The notes beneath the pieces are model-generated. The model worked only from the letters and a program-made list of their open reading frames with translations, made no database searches and was not told the DNA's origin. Below are positions 39,101-51,100 of a stretch of DNA of 64,000 nt, piece by piece (position 1 is the stretch's first letter; every line of letters begins with the position of its first letter). The position numbers and the translations under genes are program-made. Source of the stretch: Smittia aterrima (Eukaryota; Arthropoda; Insecta; Diptera; Chironomidae); contig CP093831.1 of assembly GCA_033063855.1 (NCBI GenBank), positions 6,758,001-6,822,000 of the forward strand, in the 5' to 3' direction.

Positions 39101-42100
39101 TGGAATTTTCCATTCACCCGAGCTCGGATTGCGATTCCACGGCTGAATAATGGAAGAAAGGAGTGAGAGATAAAACGTAATCTAAATAAGATTTGATTCC
39201 TGCGTTGCTTTCATGCTTCTCGCAACCTGCCAATGCCAGTGAAATGCCACGGGAAAACACATTATCAAGACGCTTACCGCTTGAGAATAGAATTGTTTCC
39301 ATCATTATTTAACATTTTACACCAATTTCCTCCTCTTCTCGTGCTCGGCTTTATTATGCCAAACAATACATTTCCTTGCTTCCGAATCTTCTTAATTTTT
39401 TTCCTCCCTGCCTTCGACAATAAATCTTATCTCTCGCGAGAAGCTCTGCAAAGAGAAACATTTAATGTCTTTGATACATTATTTTATGAGCTTTTATTGT
39501 TTCTGACTTTTCAAAATTGCGCCGCAAACAAAACGAAACCTGAGCATTCCGCAAATATCAACTGAAGGAAGTTTTATCTCACAAGTCGAGTTCTAAATGT
39601 AATGTTGTGTTTCTTGTGTCTCTTTGCGGGACTAAACAAGTGAGAAAGAAGTTGGAAAAATGAAGTTTCGCTTCGCAACAGCGAACAATGCGGAATAATG
39701 TGAAAAGTTTTTAATAAAAATCTCTATAGAGAGTAATTGAAAAGTTTTCTTTGTTTGCTTCTTGGAGATTTGCTGCCATAAGGCAACGTCATTAGGATGA
39801 TTCCCTTGGTATCTCGTTTTGCATTTGTTTGCGGTTGAATTGGGAGTCTCAATAATTGAGAAAAATGGTTTCTTCCTTCGAAGGGGCTGCTCCCATTGAA
39901 AAATCAAATGAAAGGAATCAATCATGAGGCAAATGAAAGTTTCTTGCGAGACCATCATACATTTCGCTGCTTTAAACAATTCTGTAGAGCATCTTGATAG
40001 CTCTCTTTGCATCGAATTGGAACGAGCTCTGACTCTTCCAAGTGTCTTCCAAGTATGAGACGACATGATGAAGAAAGAACAAGCTCAGGGGAACAACGGA
40101 ACTTTCTTACTCGATGATACTTTTTTTTGAAAAACAAGCGACACGACAATGTTTTCAAGACGAGATGAATGAAAAAGGGAAAATACGATGTTGAAAAGTT
40201 TTCAAGTATCTCTTGCTCCTTTCCTCTTGTTCACTCAACAACACAAGATTGTTAGTCAAAACGAGCACAGAAACCTTGTCGAACTCCGGTCGAGTTGTTT
40301 TGAATCGAGTCATGACAAGAAAGCTTTCGAATCTCTTCAAGACAAAGTGAAAACACAAAGGTTGCTCATTGCGGCTTTTTTTAAAAAAACATTCTTCTCT
40401 TCTAATAAAATTTGAAAACAAAGGCTTTTTCCAAAGGTCGAGCATTTTCACGAAGGCGAAGAAGAATTCTCTTTTGAAGTGAGTTGAAATATCAAACGCT
40501 TTGAAAGCCGAAGCAATCGATTTCGACGAAGGGGGGAGCAAGCTTTCATGATCTGATATATCTGAAAGAAAAAAATTCTTTTATTATTTGCGGAATTTCA
40601 TATCAAGATGTTCTCTTTCTTCTCTAAATTGATTACGATTTCTTTTCTTTTCAGAGCCAATTGACCGTGAAACAAATTTGATATCAATTGACATTTCTCA
40701 TTATTCTTCTCTTCCCCTACATTTGATCTTACGATGAGCTTTAGTTTCAAAGAGTTTGTGCAACAATTGGCGATAAAAATGTTTTAGAGAAATTAATATT
40801 TTTGCTCTTTATCGTGAAGAGTTGAAAACATTATAAAGTTCATCCACAGTTTGTGTTCATAATATGAACTTTAGGGTTACGCGAGCGTAAGTGCTTAACG
40901 AGCATAAAAAGGTATCATGTGTGGCTTTGTTGCTAAAAGCTAGAGACAAACTCAATCCTCTCGATGTTCACGTGGAAAAGTTCAATTTTCCATAAAACAA
41001 AAGAAGATCAAGTCAAAATGTTTCTAAGAAATTGATTGCGTCTTAAGCTTGAAGTTTGATACCTTCCATTTCATTATTAAAACAGAAACTTTCGAGACGC
41101 CAGGTGAGGGTTGGAAGGTTAAAAGTGCTTATAGTTATGCAGTTCAGCTAAGTTATTAAAAAAATATTTAATCTAACGTCAATCAACTTTCAGAACGGAA
41201 AAGTCACTTGCGTCTGAATCAGTAAAATCAAAGAAACGAAGCGTTCAACTGAATGATGTACGAGCTTCCATTGTTACTTTCGACATTCGAATGTGTGGCG
41301 TTTCCTGATCCTGTACAATAATCTGCTCGAAATGAAAAGAGTAACAAGAGAGAGAGAGAGCTGCTGAATCATGGCAGTGACAATCGCTTTCTGATTTGAT
41401 TGAGTGTAAATTGTCTCCTTGTTGTCTCTCGTGTCGAAGCGAGATTTTTGTTCTTCTTTGAACGTCAGCAGAATGGAAATTTTGTGTAGAACACCGCTTC
41501 GAGTGAATTATTCACGATCATTTACATTTTCAAACCGCATCTACCAGGAACTATAAATTCCTGTAAAATACATCACTTGGTGTCCGTAGATGGTCGAATT
41601 GACATGTTTAACAAAGCCACAGGCAGCAAAAAACCTTCGAGCTCGTCTCTTTTGCAATCAGAAGCAAAGAAAAACGAACGACCACTGACCAGTTACAGGA
41701 CGAAGTGTAATGATGGTGAGTTCTTTTTTGAATCGAACATAAATTTTTAATAAAATCAATGTGCGGACATCAGAGGAAATAAATTATTCTCGCTTGAGAA
41801 TGGAGAAAGATTTTTTCATCGAGTTTTCGATGGAAGCGAACAAAAGCAATGTTTATGGTTTTGAAAGTCATAAAATATGAACGGAAGCTCGGGTAGTTTT
41901 TTTTTTATCAAAATCGCATTGATAGTAAAAACACTAATTGGTCAGATAGAAATGTTTTGGCCTAACGATTCGTCAGTTACGTCAATAAAACTTTATACAG
42001 CCTTTGAAGTATTCCAATGGAATTTCACGGAACTTCTGAAAGAATCATCGGAGCTCGAAACTTTATGCAAACTCTGGAAGTGGTCGTAAAAGTTTGAAAA

Positions 42101-43797
42101 CGCCCCATTTTGATTTTTAAGCTCGATTTCGTGATCGCTATCAATTACAACTCAGTCCAATGTAAAAACTATTTCTTATGACTGCTCCACAGTGTCATTC
42201 GGAATTTTGGTTAATTTATTGATATCCTTGTTCATAAGCAGATGTTGAGGAAACTGTAAATGACCCGATAGCAAAGAACTTGAATTGTAGATGACTGCTG
42301 ATCCCTTCAAGTGGTCATCGCATCACAAAACTATTAAGAAATTTTCGGAGGAATGAAAGGAGAGCGGAGGAGGCAAAAACAAGGAAACTTCAAGCCGACA
42401 ACGAACGAGAAAGGCATCGACAAGAAAAAAGGAGGGAAAACTTTTCTTTCTTCTTTTTGCGTCGAAAACTTTTCATGGATAATAAAGCACATTAAAAGGT
42501 CCGCTTGAGCAAAGATATTTCTTCACTGCCTCTTTTTTTTCATAAATTATTCAAGTATAATACAAAAAAAAAGCGTAAGGCTCTATTATCGCTGCTTGCT
42601 CGACCAAGACGCCTTTCTTCATGAAGAAAACACTCCAAGACCGTAAGTGGGCGCAAACTTCGCTTCAATCACGGATCTGCATTCGACTGTAAATCCGGAG
42701 CAACAACAAGGGGAGCAAAGTGAACGAGAGAGAGTTTACATTTATACTTTTTTAATAAATTAATTAGGCGAGCTTTTACGGATTTTCAGATTCTCCGAAT
42801 AACAAACAACGGTACACGAATCGCTTAAGGCACGAGAGATTCTGTAACTTCTTAAAAATTAGGTTACAAAAACAATTTAATGTTTGAGAGCTTTAAGTCG
42901 TGCTTTTGACACCCACCCGACGATATACCTCTCAACGCATTTGCGAACCTTTGAGACGATTAACAGGTTGATTATTCGACTTCCCCGTTTTGTTCGGATC
43001 TTTGTGAGCTTCAGCTTGTATGATGACTGTTTAATATGCGAAAATAATCCAATAACAGCGATCAAAAAGTATTTTGCTACATGATGTTGGCAGAAAAGAA
43101 ACCACAGCGACGAGGAAATAATTCCCTCGCTCGCTCCTTCGACACAAAGAACAAATTGATTTTTTTTTTCGCCAAAGAGGAGAAATGATGATGATCGCTT
43201 TCACATATATCCGCATCGATATTAAACTCGTAAAACGAAGTCAATGAGTTGGCACAAACAAAAACAAATATTTAAGATTGAAGCTTTTTCCAAAGAGCTT
43301 CGAGGATTTTAGTTTCTAATGGGAACCGAAGTAATTGATAGTGAAGCGTCTGCCTTTTGTGAAAACTTCTATTTGCTTGCATGAAAGTTGAAGAGGACAT
43401 TTTGTATCCCATCTACGTTTTGTCGAACCGATTTTCTAGAAACTCAGCAATAAAGTGAACAACGAATAATGTAAACTCACATCGTCTTACTACAAATGTG
43501 AGTAGAAAAATAAATATTTGCTCTCGGTGTTAACGAGCACTTTGGTAGAAGTGCAAACATTTTGTTTGGTGTGGGAATTTGAATAAATTTATAAAAAATA
43601 TTTTTTCTTTTAAAGTTGCGAACAGTAATTCGATAGTAAAATTTTTGTTTGTCTAATTATTCAGCAATTAAAAACGATAATCGTTGATTCAATCAATAAC
43701 TTTCTGTTTAATGACAAAAGAAGTTGAGTAACTGGAAAATTGTCAACTTCCCTGATGAAGTAAATTTCCGAATGAGATTGTTAATTTTTGTTAATAA
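36155..43797. other. No gene seen between kirre and the DUF1091-type gene
   Basis: AT-rich sequence with a CTT triplet run (38729-38745) and an AG run (41347-41360). Open stretches near 38.8-39.2 kb and 39.6-40.5 kb are open on both strands at once and show no motif, so they are not called. Confidence 0.4.
41347..41360. repeat. AG dinucleotide microsatellite
   Basis: A run of seven AG units. GAGA-type runs can bind GAGA factor in flies, but at this length nothing more can be said. Confidence 0.75.
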
Positions 43798-43805
43798 TAT
43801 AAAAG
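43798..43805 (+). promoter_or_regulatory. TATA-like box before the DUF1091-type gene
   Basis: TATAAAAG lies 34 nt before the start codon at 43832. If it is used, the transcript would start only a few nt before the ATG, giving an unusually short leader, so either the leader is tiny or the box is fortuitous. Confidence 0.4.
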
Positions 43806-43831
43806 CCGTCTAACTGTCGAGGTTGATAACA

Positions 43832-44439
43832 ATGAAAGTTATTTGGATAATTCTCGGAATTTTAGTCCGACCAATTGTAAGACTTGAGCTTTCTAATTTC
43901 TCGTGAAAATAATTCTCTTCTTCTTCAAGCTTCTGACAATTTACTACGCCAATACACAGACCACTTTCAATCCGAAATATGTGGGAAGTGTTCAATTGTC
44001 GGTTTTCAATGATTCGAAAGGTCTCTCGATGTTCAACATGTCTGGTTATGCTATGGTGGAATACAAAAACGTTTTCATAACCTACAACCTCATGAAGAAG
44101 TCCAACGATTCGTCAAATTTGTTTGACAAGCCAGTCATGAAAGGATACGTAAACTGTTGCAATGTTAACAAAGGATTACTTGGAAATATCTTCATCAAAG
44201 CGCTCAAACCTTACATTCACAATTACGCTAACTACACTTTTCAATGTCCGACAAAGAAAGGATTCTACTATGCAATGAATCTGCCGACACTTAACGACAG
44301 AGTACTTCCAGCGTTTTTGGCTTTTGGAACTGGCAGCTTTGAGGCCATCATATCAACGAAAGCTAAAGTTGATGGCGCGAAAAACATGGTTGATCTGTTT
44401 CAGATCAGAGGTCATGGATTTATCAGCGCCAACAACTAG
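43832..44439 (+). CDS. DUF1091 (CheA/CheB-like) secreted protein, two exons, 174 aa
   Basis: Exon 1 is 43832-43876 (MKVIWIILGILVRPI), followed by an 83-nt intron (GTAAGA donor, CTGAC branch-like site at 43932, ACACAG acceptor) and exon 2 43960-44439 ending in TAG. The hydrophobic N-terminus reads as a signal peptide. The body shows features typical of the dipteran DUF1091 family: a central YVNCCN motif (78-83), a helix-like stretch ending LKPYIHN (97-103), then FQCP (109-112) and an NLP-type loop. That family is related to CheA/CheB proteins, small extracellular proteins of the lipid-binding type, some expressed in gustatory organs. N-x-S/T sites occur (for example NMS 41-43). The ligand and tissue cannot be read from sequence. 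DUF1091 assignment is by eye from the motif pattern. Length fits the family. Confidence 0.75.
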
Positions 44440-44566
44440 TGCATGCATTGAATTTATTCCCTTGATTGTTTGTTTAAACTTTTACAATTTATTTTAATCG
44501 CACTGAATGGAATTAAAGCTTTGATATGTTCGTCTAAAAATGATGAACTCGTCAGACATCAAATTA

Positions 44567-44572
44567 AATAAA
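44567..44572 (+). terminator. Poly(A) signal of the DUF1091-type gene (AATAAA)
   Basis: A canonical AATAAA lies 128 nt after the TAG stop of the two-exon secreted-protein gene and is followed within 30 nt by a TTTTGTTT stretch, the usual arrangement for cleavage and polyadenylation. Confidence 0.5.
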
Positions 44573-47500
44573 TTATTGGAGCGGAATAATTTTGTTTAAA
44601 ACAAACAAACTTTATAATTTTGTTTCAGAGAAAATTTACACAACTCGCAATCAACATTGTGATTTCACAATCAAACTGTATCGATCAGTCATTTTCGGCG
44701 ATCAGAAACATCTTGTAAGTTCATAAAAATTACAAAATCGCTACGTGCGCTGAAGTGTCATCAAAAGATTTTCGTAATAAAATTTATGAACTGAACGTCG
44801 CTTTGAGAGGATTACTTTTCGCTTTGCCTCCAACCTCTGCTCTCGTGTTTTTTCCCGGGCACTTTTACATATTATTTTACTTATCCTGTTTTCATAAATT
44901 TTTTATTGTGTTGCCTTTCGTAGCGAAACTTTTGAGAGTCGTCTGCAATGTGTGTGGTGGGAGGAAGCTAAAGTGACGTGTCAAGGGGATGTGAGAGGCT
45001 TTTATTTATCGCTAGAGATGTCTTGTATGTGTGGAGTGTAATTTAATTTATGATTTTGCTTTTTTTTTTCTCTCTCTTCCCTCTGTGGCTTTGAGCATAA
45101 TGAAAAATGTGAACGAGACTTCTTCATGGTTGGGGATCATTGTCTGATTTATTGGATTTATTATTGTTGGGTGAGAGACAACAGCAAAATAATTTTTACA
45201 ATTCGTTTTTGTTCATCCCTGTTAAGGCTCCGCGATTCCAATTTAATTCGCGGGGATTGGATTACAGATTTATTACCTTTCATGTCAACCGTCAATTTTT
45301 CAATTAATCACTCTTGACTTCATTAAAATCAATTACAGCTTTGAGATTTAATTACAAATGGATTTGAATTGACTGTTCCTTGATTAAATTTATTGAAATT
45401 AGCGTAACTTTTAAAACCCCAACATTTTGATATTTTGTCCGTTTTGTTTAAATATCAAACTTTGAAATCAAATAAATATGAAGCTAATGAAATTTAATTG
45501 ACAAATATTACTTCCCAACTGATCCTCGTTATGTTCAAATGATTCCAGATCGTTTGAAGTTATACGACGATAAAGCATTTGTAGTTTACTTTGCAGCTAG
45601 CTTCAGATAATTTTGAATATAAAAATTTGATCCTATCTATTGAAAGCAAAGCTTCTACATCAGAGAAAATCTAAGCCTTTCCGAACAATATTCAATGTTA
45701 GCTTTGGCCTCATACAATTTGGTTCAGTCTGAGACAACAACACATCATTGATACTTTGCTTCATTATTTCCGTCGACACAGCAAATTCAAATTTGCATAT
45801 TAATTGAAGTTCTTGTTTCAAATCTGCATTGGTTCATCCATCAACGTGCGAGACAAGACAGTGAATGCATGAGGACTATAAAGAGAACCACAACGTGAAG
45901 AGCTTCTCATTTATTCCAGCGCTTCAGCAAATTTCACTCAATCATTGTTTCATCTTTCTCTTGCCTTTTGTTTAATGATATCAAAAGCTTTTGGAAACGC
46001 TGAAAGTGCTGCGGTTCTGCATAGGCATAGACGACAATGGACGAAATGAAGACTGCATGTGTGGGTCGCTCAATAGTTTCATTGTAAAAGGATTGCATTG
46101 ACGAGATTTTCTCGAACAGTGATGAATTCGACAACACTGGCGAGGCCGTTAATGCAAAACTCGCTCCACAAAACACCACGAGTTTACCTTTGACCGACGT
46201 CAAATGCTTTGACAGACAAAACCACATCAATTCTTCCAACAGAGGGAACTATGGACCATTGATTATGAATTTATTCCATCGTCCTCGTCGGTCGCGGTGT
46301 CATGTCATATAAATTTTTCTTTCAAATGAAACCGCACAACAACCGAAACGAAGTTTATAAATAAAAGGCAGCGAAATGTACTTTGAATTTATAATGCAAA
46401 ATTTATGTTTTTTTCATGATCATCATCGTGCCCACAGTCCGTTCTTTCATTCGACGTGAACTCACACTTCTGTTGAAACTCACGGTGATAAATAATTCAA
46501 TGGGAAAACTCTCATGCTCCTTCCTAACGTCAGGTTTTCTTTTTCGGGTGTTGGTGTTTGCATAATCTGAATAATGTGAAAACAAGATGAATTTTGTATG
46601 AAGTCGCTTCCACGTATGGTCAGGCTGGTAGCAGTCAGCGTCGACGAACGGAAAGAATTAACTGTTGAATATTTCATTCCCTCGTCGAGACTCGCATGAT
46701 TGACGACGGCTGAGGAATATTTGCAAATGGAAGGTGAATTATTTCTCACAATAGTTCGACTGTCTGTCGGTTTCATGAACGAAATGATTCAAATCATGAA
46801 GAGAAAATCCGTGGATTGTCTGATTTATTCCAAAAAGCATCAAGTCAAAATGCATAAAGTCCTAGCTTTTCAAAGAGAACATCATGTTCCCTCGATGGCT
46901 CTAAGCAAATCCTTGCAAATGTTTCGCTAACGACGAAGCTCGTCTTTATGATTTTGCAACGAATCAAAAAATGATATCACTACTAATGGTTGTTTATTCA
47001 GACCATATCGTCGCATTTAATAAATAAATGTTGGCGATTTCGACCCAAATAGCACAAGCAAATTCTTTATTCAGCGAACGAATTGCGGATGATGTCTCTT
47101 TTTCATTTTTATTTTATTCTAAATCCATGCATGGCTGAGAGAAGCAAACAGAATCATCGAGAAAAAAAAGGCGAAAAAAAAGTCTCGTAATGTTTGCTGT
47201 TTGTGAGAGAAGCGCAACATGACGGGATAAAACATTTAAATTCACACTCGAGTAGCATTCGAAAAACGCGTTCACTTCGCTGAAGATAGAAAAAGTTTTT
47301 ATTTGTATCGAACGTTAATTTAAACTTTAAAATTAGTTGATGTGAGAAGAATATTTGTAACTCGATGCTTTGATCTCGCTTAGAGCGATTCACCTTTTCC
47401 TGTTCATAATTCATCACATCTACGACGAGAAGCGATGGCACGTGTAATTACTGACATTTGACCTTGTCTAGCTGCTAGAAACAAGTTCTGAAATAAACGC

Positions 47501-48196
47501 TTCGACCTTTGGAAGATCTACAATTGTGTAAACGCCACGTTAGTTAGAAGTGTGTTTGATTGATTTCCACTCGTAAATCACCTGACAGAGAAGAATCTAA
47601 CAAACTACCCGGAGGTAAGAAAATGTAAACAACTTGTGAACAAAGCCAAAACATTTTCTTCGGTTTGCTAACTATTAGGTAAGCGAGACGCATTTCGTCT
47701 CTAATTCAGAGTTGGGCAATCTCCTTTAATCATCGCTCAGCATAATTTAAATTAATTTGTTTAAAGGTTGAGAATACCTGAGACGACTAACCAGTTTATT
47801 TTTATTTTTTGCTCATGAATATTTGAACCACATCGATTTTGTGAATCTCAATAGATCGCACAATGAAGACTCAACAGTCGACAAACACGCATTCAACTTC
47901 AAGAGTGCTACGAATATATTTCGGTTAAATTTTAAGAGCCATCAGTGTCAGCTGGATGGAGTGCGAATCAAACGAAGTGTTATGAACAAGTCAATCGAGT
48001 GCAAATCATAAAATTCCGTAATGGAACTTTTTTTGGTTGTGACCAATAAAAACGGAAAGTGAAAAAAATCTTTTTTTTTATTGTTTCACTCATTCAAACT
48101 ATATCTTAATTATATTTTGTGTTCGCGTATGAACAGCGCTTGGAATTGGATCAATTTTAATTAAATTTTCACACGCCAACGCCGGTCAAGCTTGAA
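44573..48196. other. Mostly non-coding; one weak minus-strand candidate
   Basis: AT-rich spacer between the DUF1091-type gene and the peptide-precursor gene. The only stretch with a coding-like look is the minus-strand frame 45934-46227. Frames at 46.4-46.9 kb are open on both strands and are not called. Confidence 0.4.
45934..46227 (-). CDS. Possible small secreted or membrane protein, 97 aa, unrecognised
   Basis: The minus-strand frame from ATG at 46227 runs 97 codons with a coding-like third-position pattern. It gives MWFCLSKHLTSVKGK, a hydrophobic stretch (VVFCGASFALTASPV) that could be a signal peptide or anchor, two N-glycosylation-type sites (NSS, NET), a second hydrophobic segment (HAVFISSIVVYAYA) and a charged tail ending in TGA. 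A minus-strand TATAAA at 46359-46354 lies about 130 nt before the ATG. The frame is also open for four codons upstream without a Met. I recognise no family. Neighbouring sequence is open by chance in several frames, so this may be spurious or the remnant of a gene. Confidence 0.3.
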   Translation of the reverse strand: MWFCLSKHLTSVKGKLVVFCGASFALTASPVLSNSSLFEKISSMQSFYNETIERPTHAVFISSIVVYAYAEPQHFQRFQKLLISLNKRQEKDETMIE

Positions 48197-51100
48197 ATGA
48201 AGTTTTTCACGTTTTTTGGAATGCTTTTTGCTTGGAATGCATTAATATTGCAGTGCTCGGGTCGAGGTGATGATACTTTTGAGAACAATCAGTGACGGAG
48301 TCGATAAAGAATCAGAAAACTTCTTCTCCCTAGACAACGTCACTGACTGAAATTCCAGACAAAGCTCATCAATTAATTATAAAATCATTATGTAGCTTTT
48401 ATCAGCTCGAAAATGTTCGGAGGAATGCTTGGCTCAAGCATGTACAGATACTCCTATGACATGCAGACGGGGACATCCCATTATCGACGAAATGATGGAA
48501 CTGTTGACTCATGGACTTCTCCACAGAAGCGAGGTAATAAGATTTGTGAAAATTTAATTCTCGAAGGAAATTGTTTCAAGACCGGGAGATGAGGGCAATT
48601 GCATTTGCCGTATTGGTTGGGAAAGCTTATTATTGAATCATTTTTGTCTTGGTCTCGTTCGTTCGTCGCCTCTCATCGAATCGACTCTGTCTTGTCTTTA
48701 TTGCATTCCGAAATCTAATTTGTGTCGATACAAAAGCTTCTTCTCTAGTCGATGGGCTTACGAGACAGCAATAAAATGAGCGAAAAAAAAAAAGTTTCCC
48801 GTCGTCAAACACGAGGCAATAAAAGCGTCGTTTATTTTTTAATGGCCCTTGAAAATCCTCCGGGAAAATAAAAAGTTCCATTTGTAGCATTGTCATACAA
48901 ATTTGACACTGACATCTGTGACGATTCAAAATATCTTCATCGGGTAGTTCTTGTAGCAATAAATTTGATCATAAAACTTGGAATTCCCTCATTGGATTTG
49001 TCGAAAAACGTTTCCACGAACATTTTGTTGTATGATGTCTCAAGTATTAGATTAGAGACAAGTCGAACAAGAGTCTCTCGACAGCCTCAAGTTGTTACTC
49101 TCGAGGTAACGATTGACATGTGCTTGGGTAAATGAGGTTAATTAGATCATTGAAGTTCAATGTTTTAACAGATTGTGGCTTATCATTCAAGATTTGAAGC
49201 GTTTTCGGTTCAATTCTAAGTTTAAGTTCGCACGAAAAGCCAAAGCTTTTCGAGATAATTAAATTTATATAACAATGAAACTAATTTGGATCTGATCTCC
49301 CGGCAAATCTCTACGTAATTAAAAGACCAAAATTCAACGCTAAAATCTTTATTTATTTTTAATTTGATTTGGTTTTCTTTTGTGACTTTTAAGTTTTTCT
49401 CGTCAGCTTATGAAAACTTTCCATTAAGGACTTTTTAATTAAGTCGCAAAAGGATTAAAAGAAGCTTCTTCGTGAATGAATAATGAGAAGAGCGAAGGAG
49501 AAGTTTCATAACATAATCAGAAAACTGGTGAGTTGAGGCTAGATTGATAAAGCTTTTAATTGTAATGAACTTTACAACAACCAGCAACAAACTTGAAGTG
49601 ATGCAAACACTGATAAACTTTTGGTTAGTAGAAATATTATCACAAAAGGGAGACTTGTGCACTTGAGATTTAATTATAAGTGCAAGTTTACAGAGAAGAA
49701 AAGATCGAGATTGAAGAGTGGTTGAGAATGGCCAATGAAATTTCCTGGTTGTAGTTTTATGCAAAGCTTAGCAAAGTTAAACAGAAGCTATAAGCTTTCG
49801 TTTAAACTTTGAGTAAGCTTACTGTGTTGTCGTGTAAAAGCTCTTGACACTTTCAATAATTAATTACAGATCTTGAGATGCCAGTTCCGAAGCTTTTTAA
49901 CTTTAAAAAGCTTCCCGAAAGTGTATCTTCTCATAAAAACTTCTTCTACTTTGCCGTTTCACTTCATCAGCTCGAACGAAAACGAAACATCAAGAATTGC
50001 CTGAAAAATTATAGATTGGAAGAAGAAGAATAAAGTTTCAAAAATTCTTTCGTTACAAAAGCCATTCAGGCAAACAACAAGAAAGAAGCCCGCAGCTTCA
50101 CAAACTCGAATTAGAGCCCGAAGTTTTCTCTCTCTCTTTAGCTTTCGGGTTAAGGCTTCGTTGAACTGAACTTCTTTTGTTAGACTTTCGGCCGAAAATC
50201 CTTCAACTGTTTTCTTTTGTGTTTGCGGCACGATTAAGTGAAATCTTCAGGTAATTACTGTGATCCTTTCGCAATTGATTCGAATCATATTGAGACTTTT
50301 GAATGCTTTAAAAAAAAAGCTTTTCAACAAGGTTCTTGAACATTTTATTCTTCATAGAAACATCAATGAAACGCTTGAAGCCTTTCGCTTGATTCTTGTT
50401 TTTCGGAAATCCCTTAAATCCTTATTTGATGTGATTTGTGCTTTGATATTTCTATTTGATTGCTTTTCAAATTTTCCCCCGAAATAACATCATTGCCTCG
50501 TCGTCTCCTCCGCCTTTCTTCCTCTCACGCTGATACACAAAATGTGATAAGTTCAATATCTCCTCCAACATAAAGCTGATTTACACAGATGATGTGTTAT
50601 GCATGCTTGATAGAAGAGATGCGCACATTGTTAAAAGAAAGGGAGGAAGCGTGGATTGTTCGCGAAGAACGTCAATCGTAATACGACCGAGTCAATTGAT
50701 GAGGATTGATATGTGACAGGCTCACGAATCGCTCGCTGTACCTTCGTCACGTTACAAGCAAACACTTCCGAATGAGGAAAATTTGTTAACTCATTAGAAA
50801 ACATTGCGAGAGAGACAAAAAGGAAAAGTTTCCAATAAAAGAACTTTTTCTGTTAACCGTGCGCGTCCCTTCTTACCCCGTCCCCTTCGTCTCTTCTCAT
50901 CAGCAATGCTTCAGCTATCGTCACATGAACATTTATTTTCCTTTGCATACGCACGGAATGACACGAAGGCAACGACATACAGAGATTCTGTCAAGGGAAG
51001 CGAACTGTTGATTTGATTTGTTGAATTTCTTGACGCGTTTGAGAGAAAAATTTGCTTGCGAAAGCTTTTAGAATGTTAAAGACTAATGTCACTAGCTATT

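Noticed and set aside
38803..39166. Overlapping frames open on both strands
   Set aside because: Simultaneous openness in several frames shows only a local lack of TAA/TGA/TAG, not coding.
39632..40541. Two adjacent long minus-strand frames (144 and 128 codons)
   Set aside because: The plus strand is open over much of the second one, residues look like translated A/T-rich sequence, and no domain is visible.
48630..48959. 109-codon minus-strand frame inside the putative peptide-gene intron
   Set aside because: A plus-strand frame overlaps part of it, it crosses homopolymer runs, and no family motif is visible.
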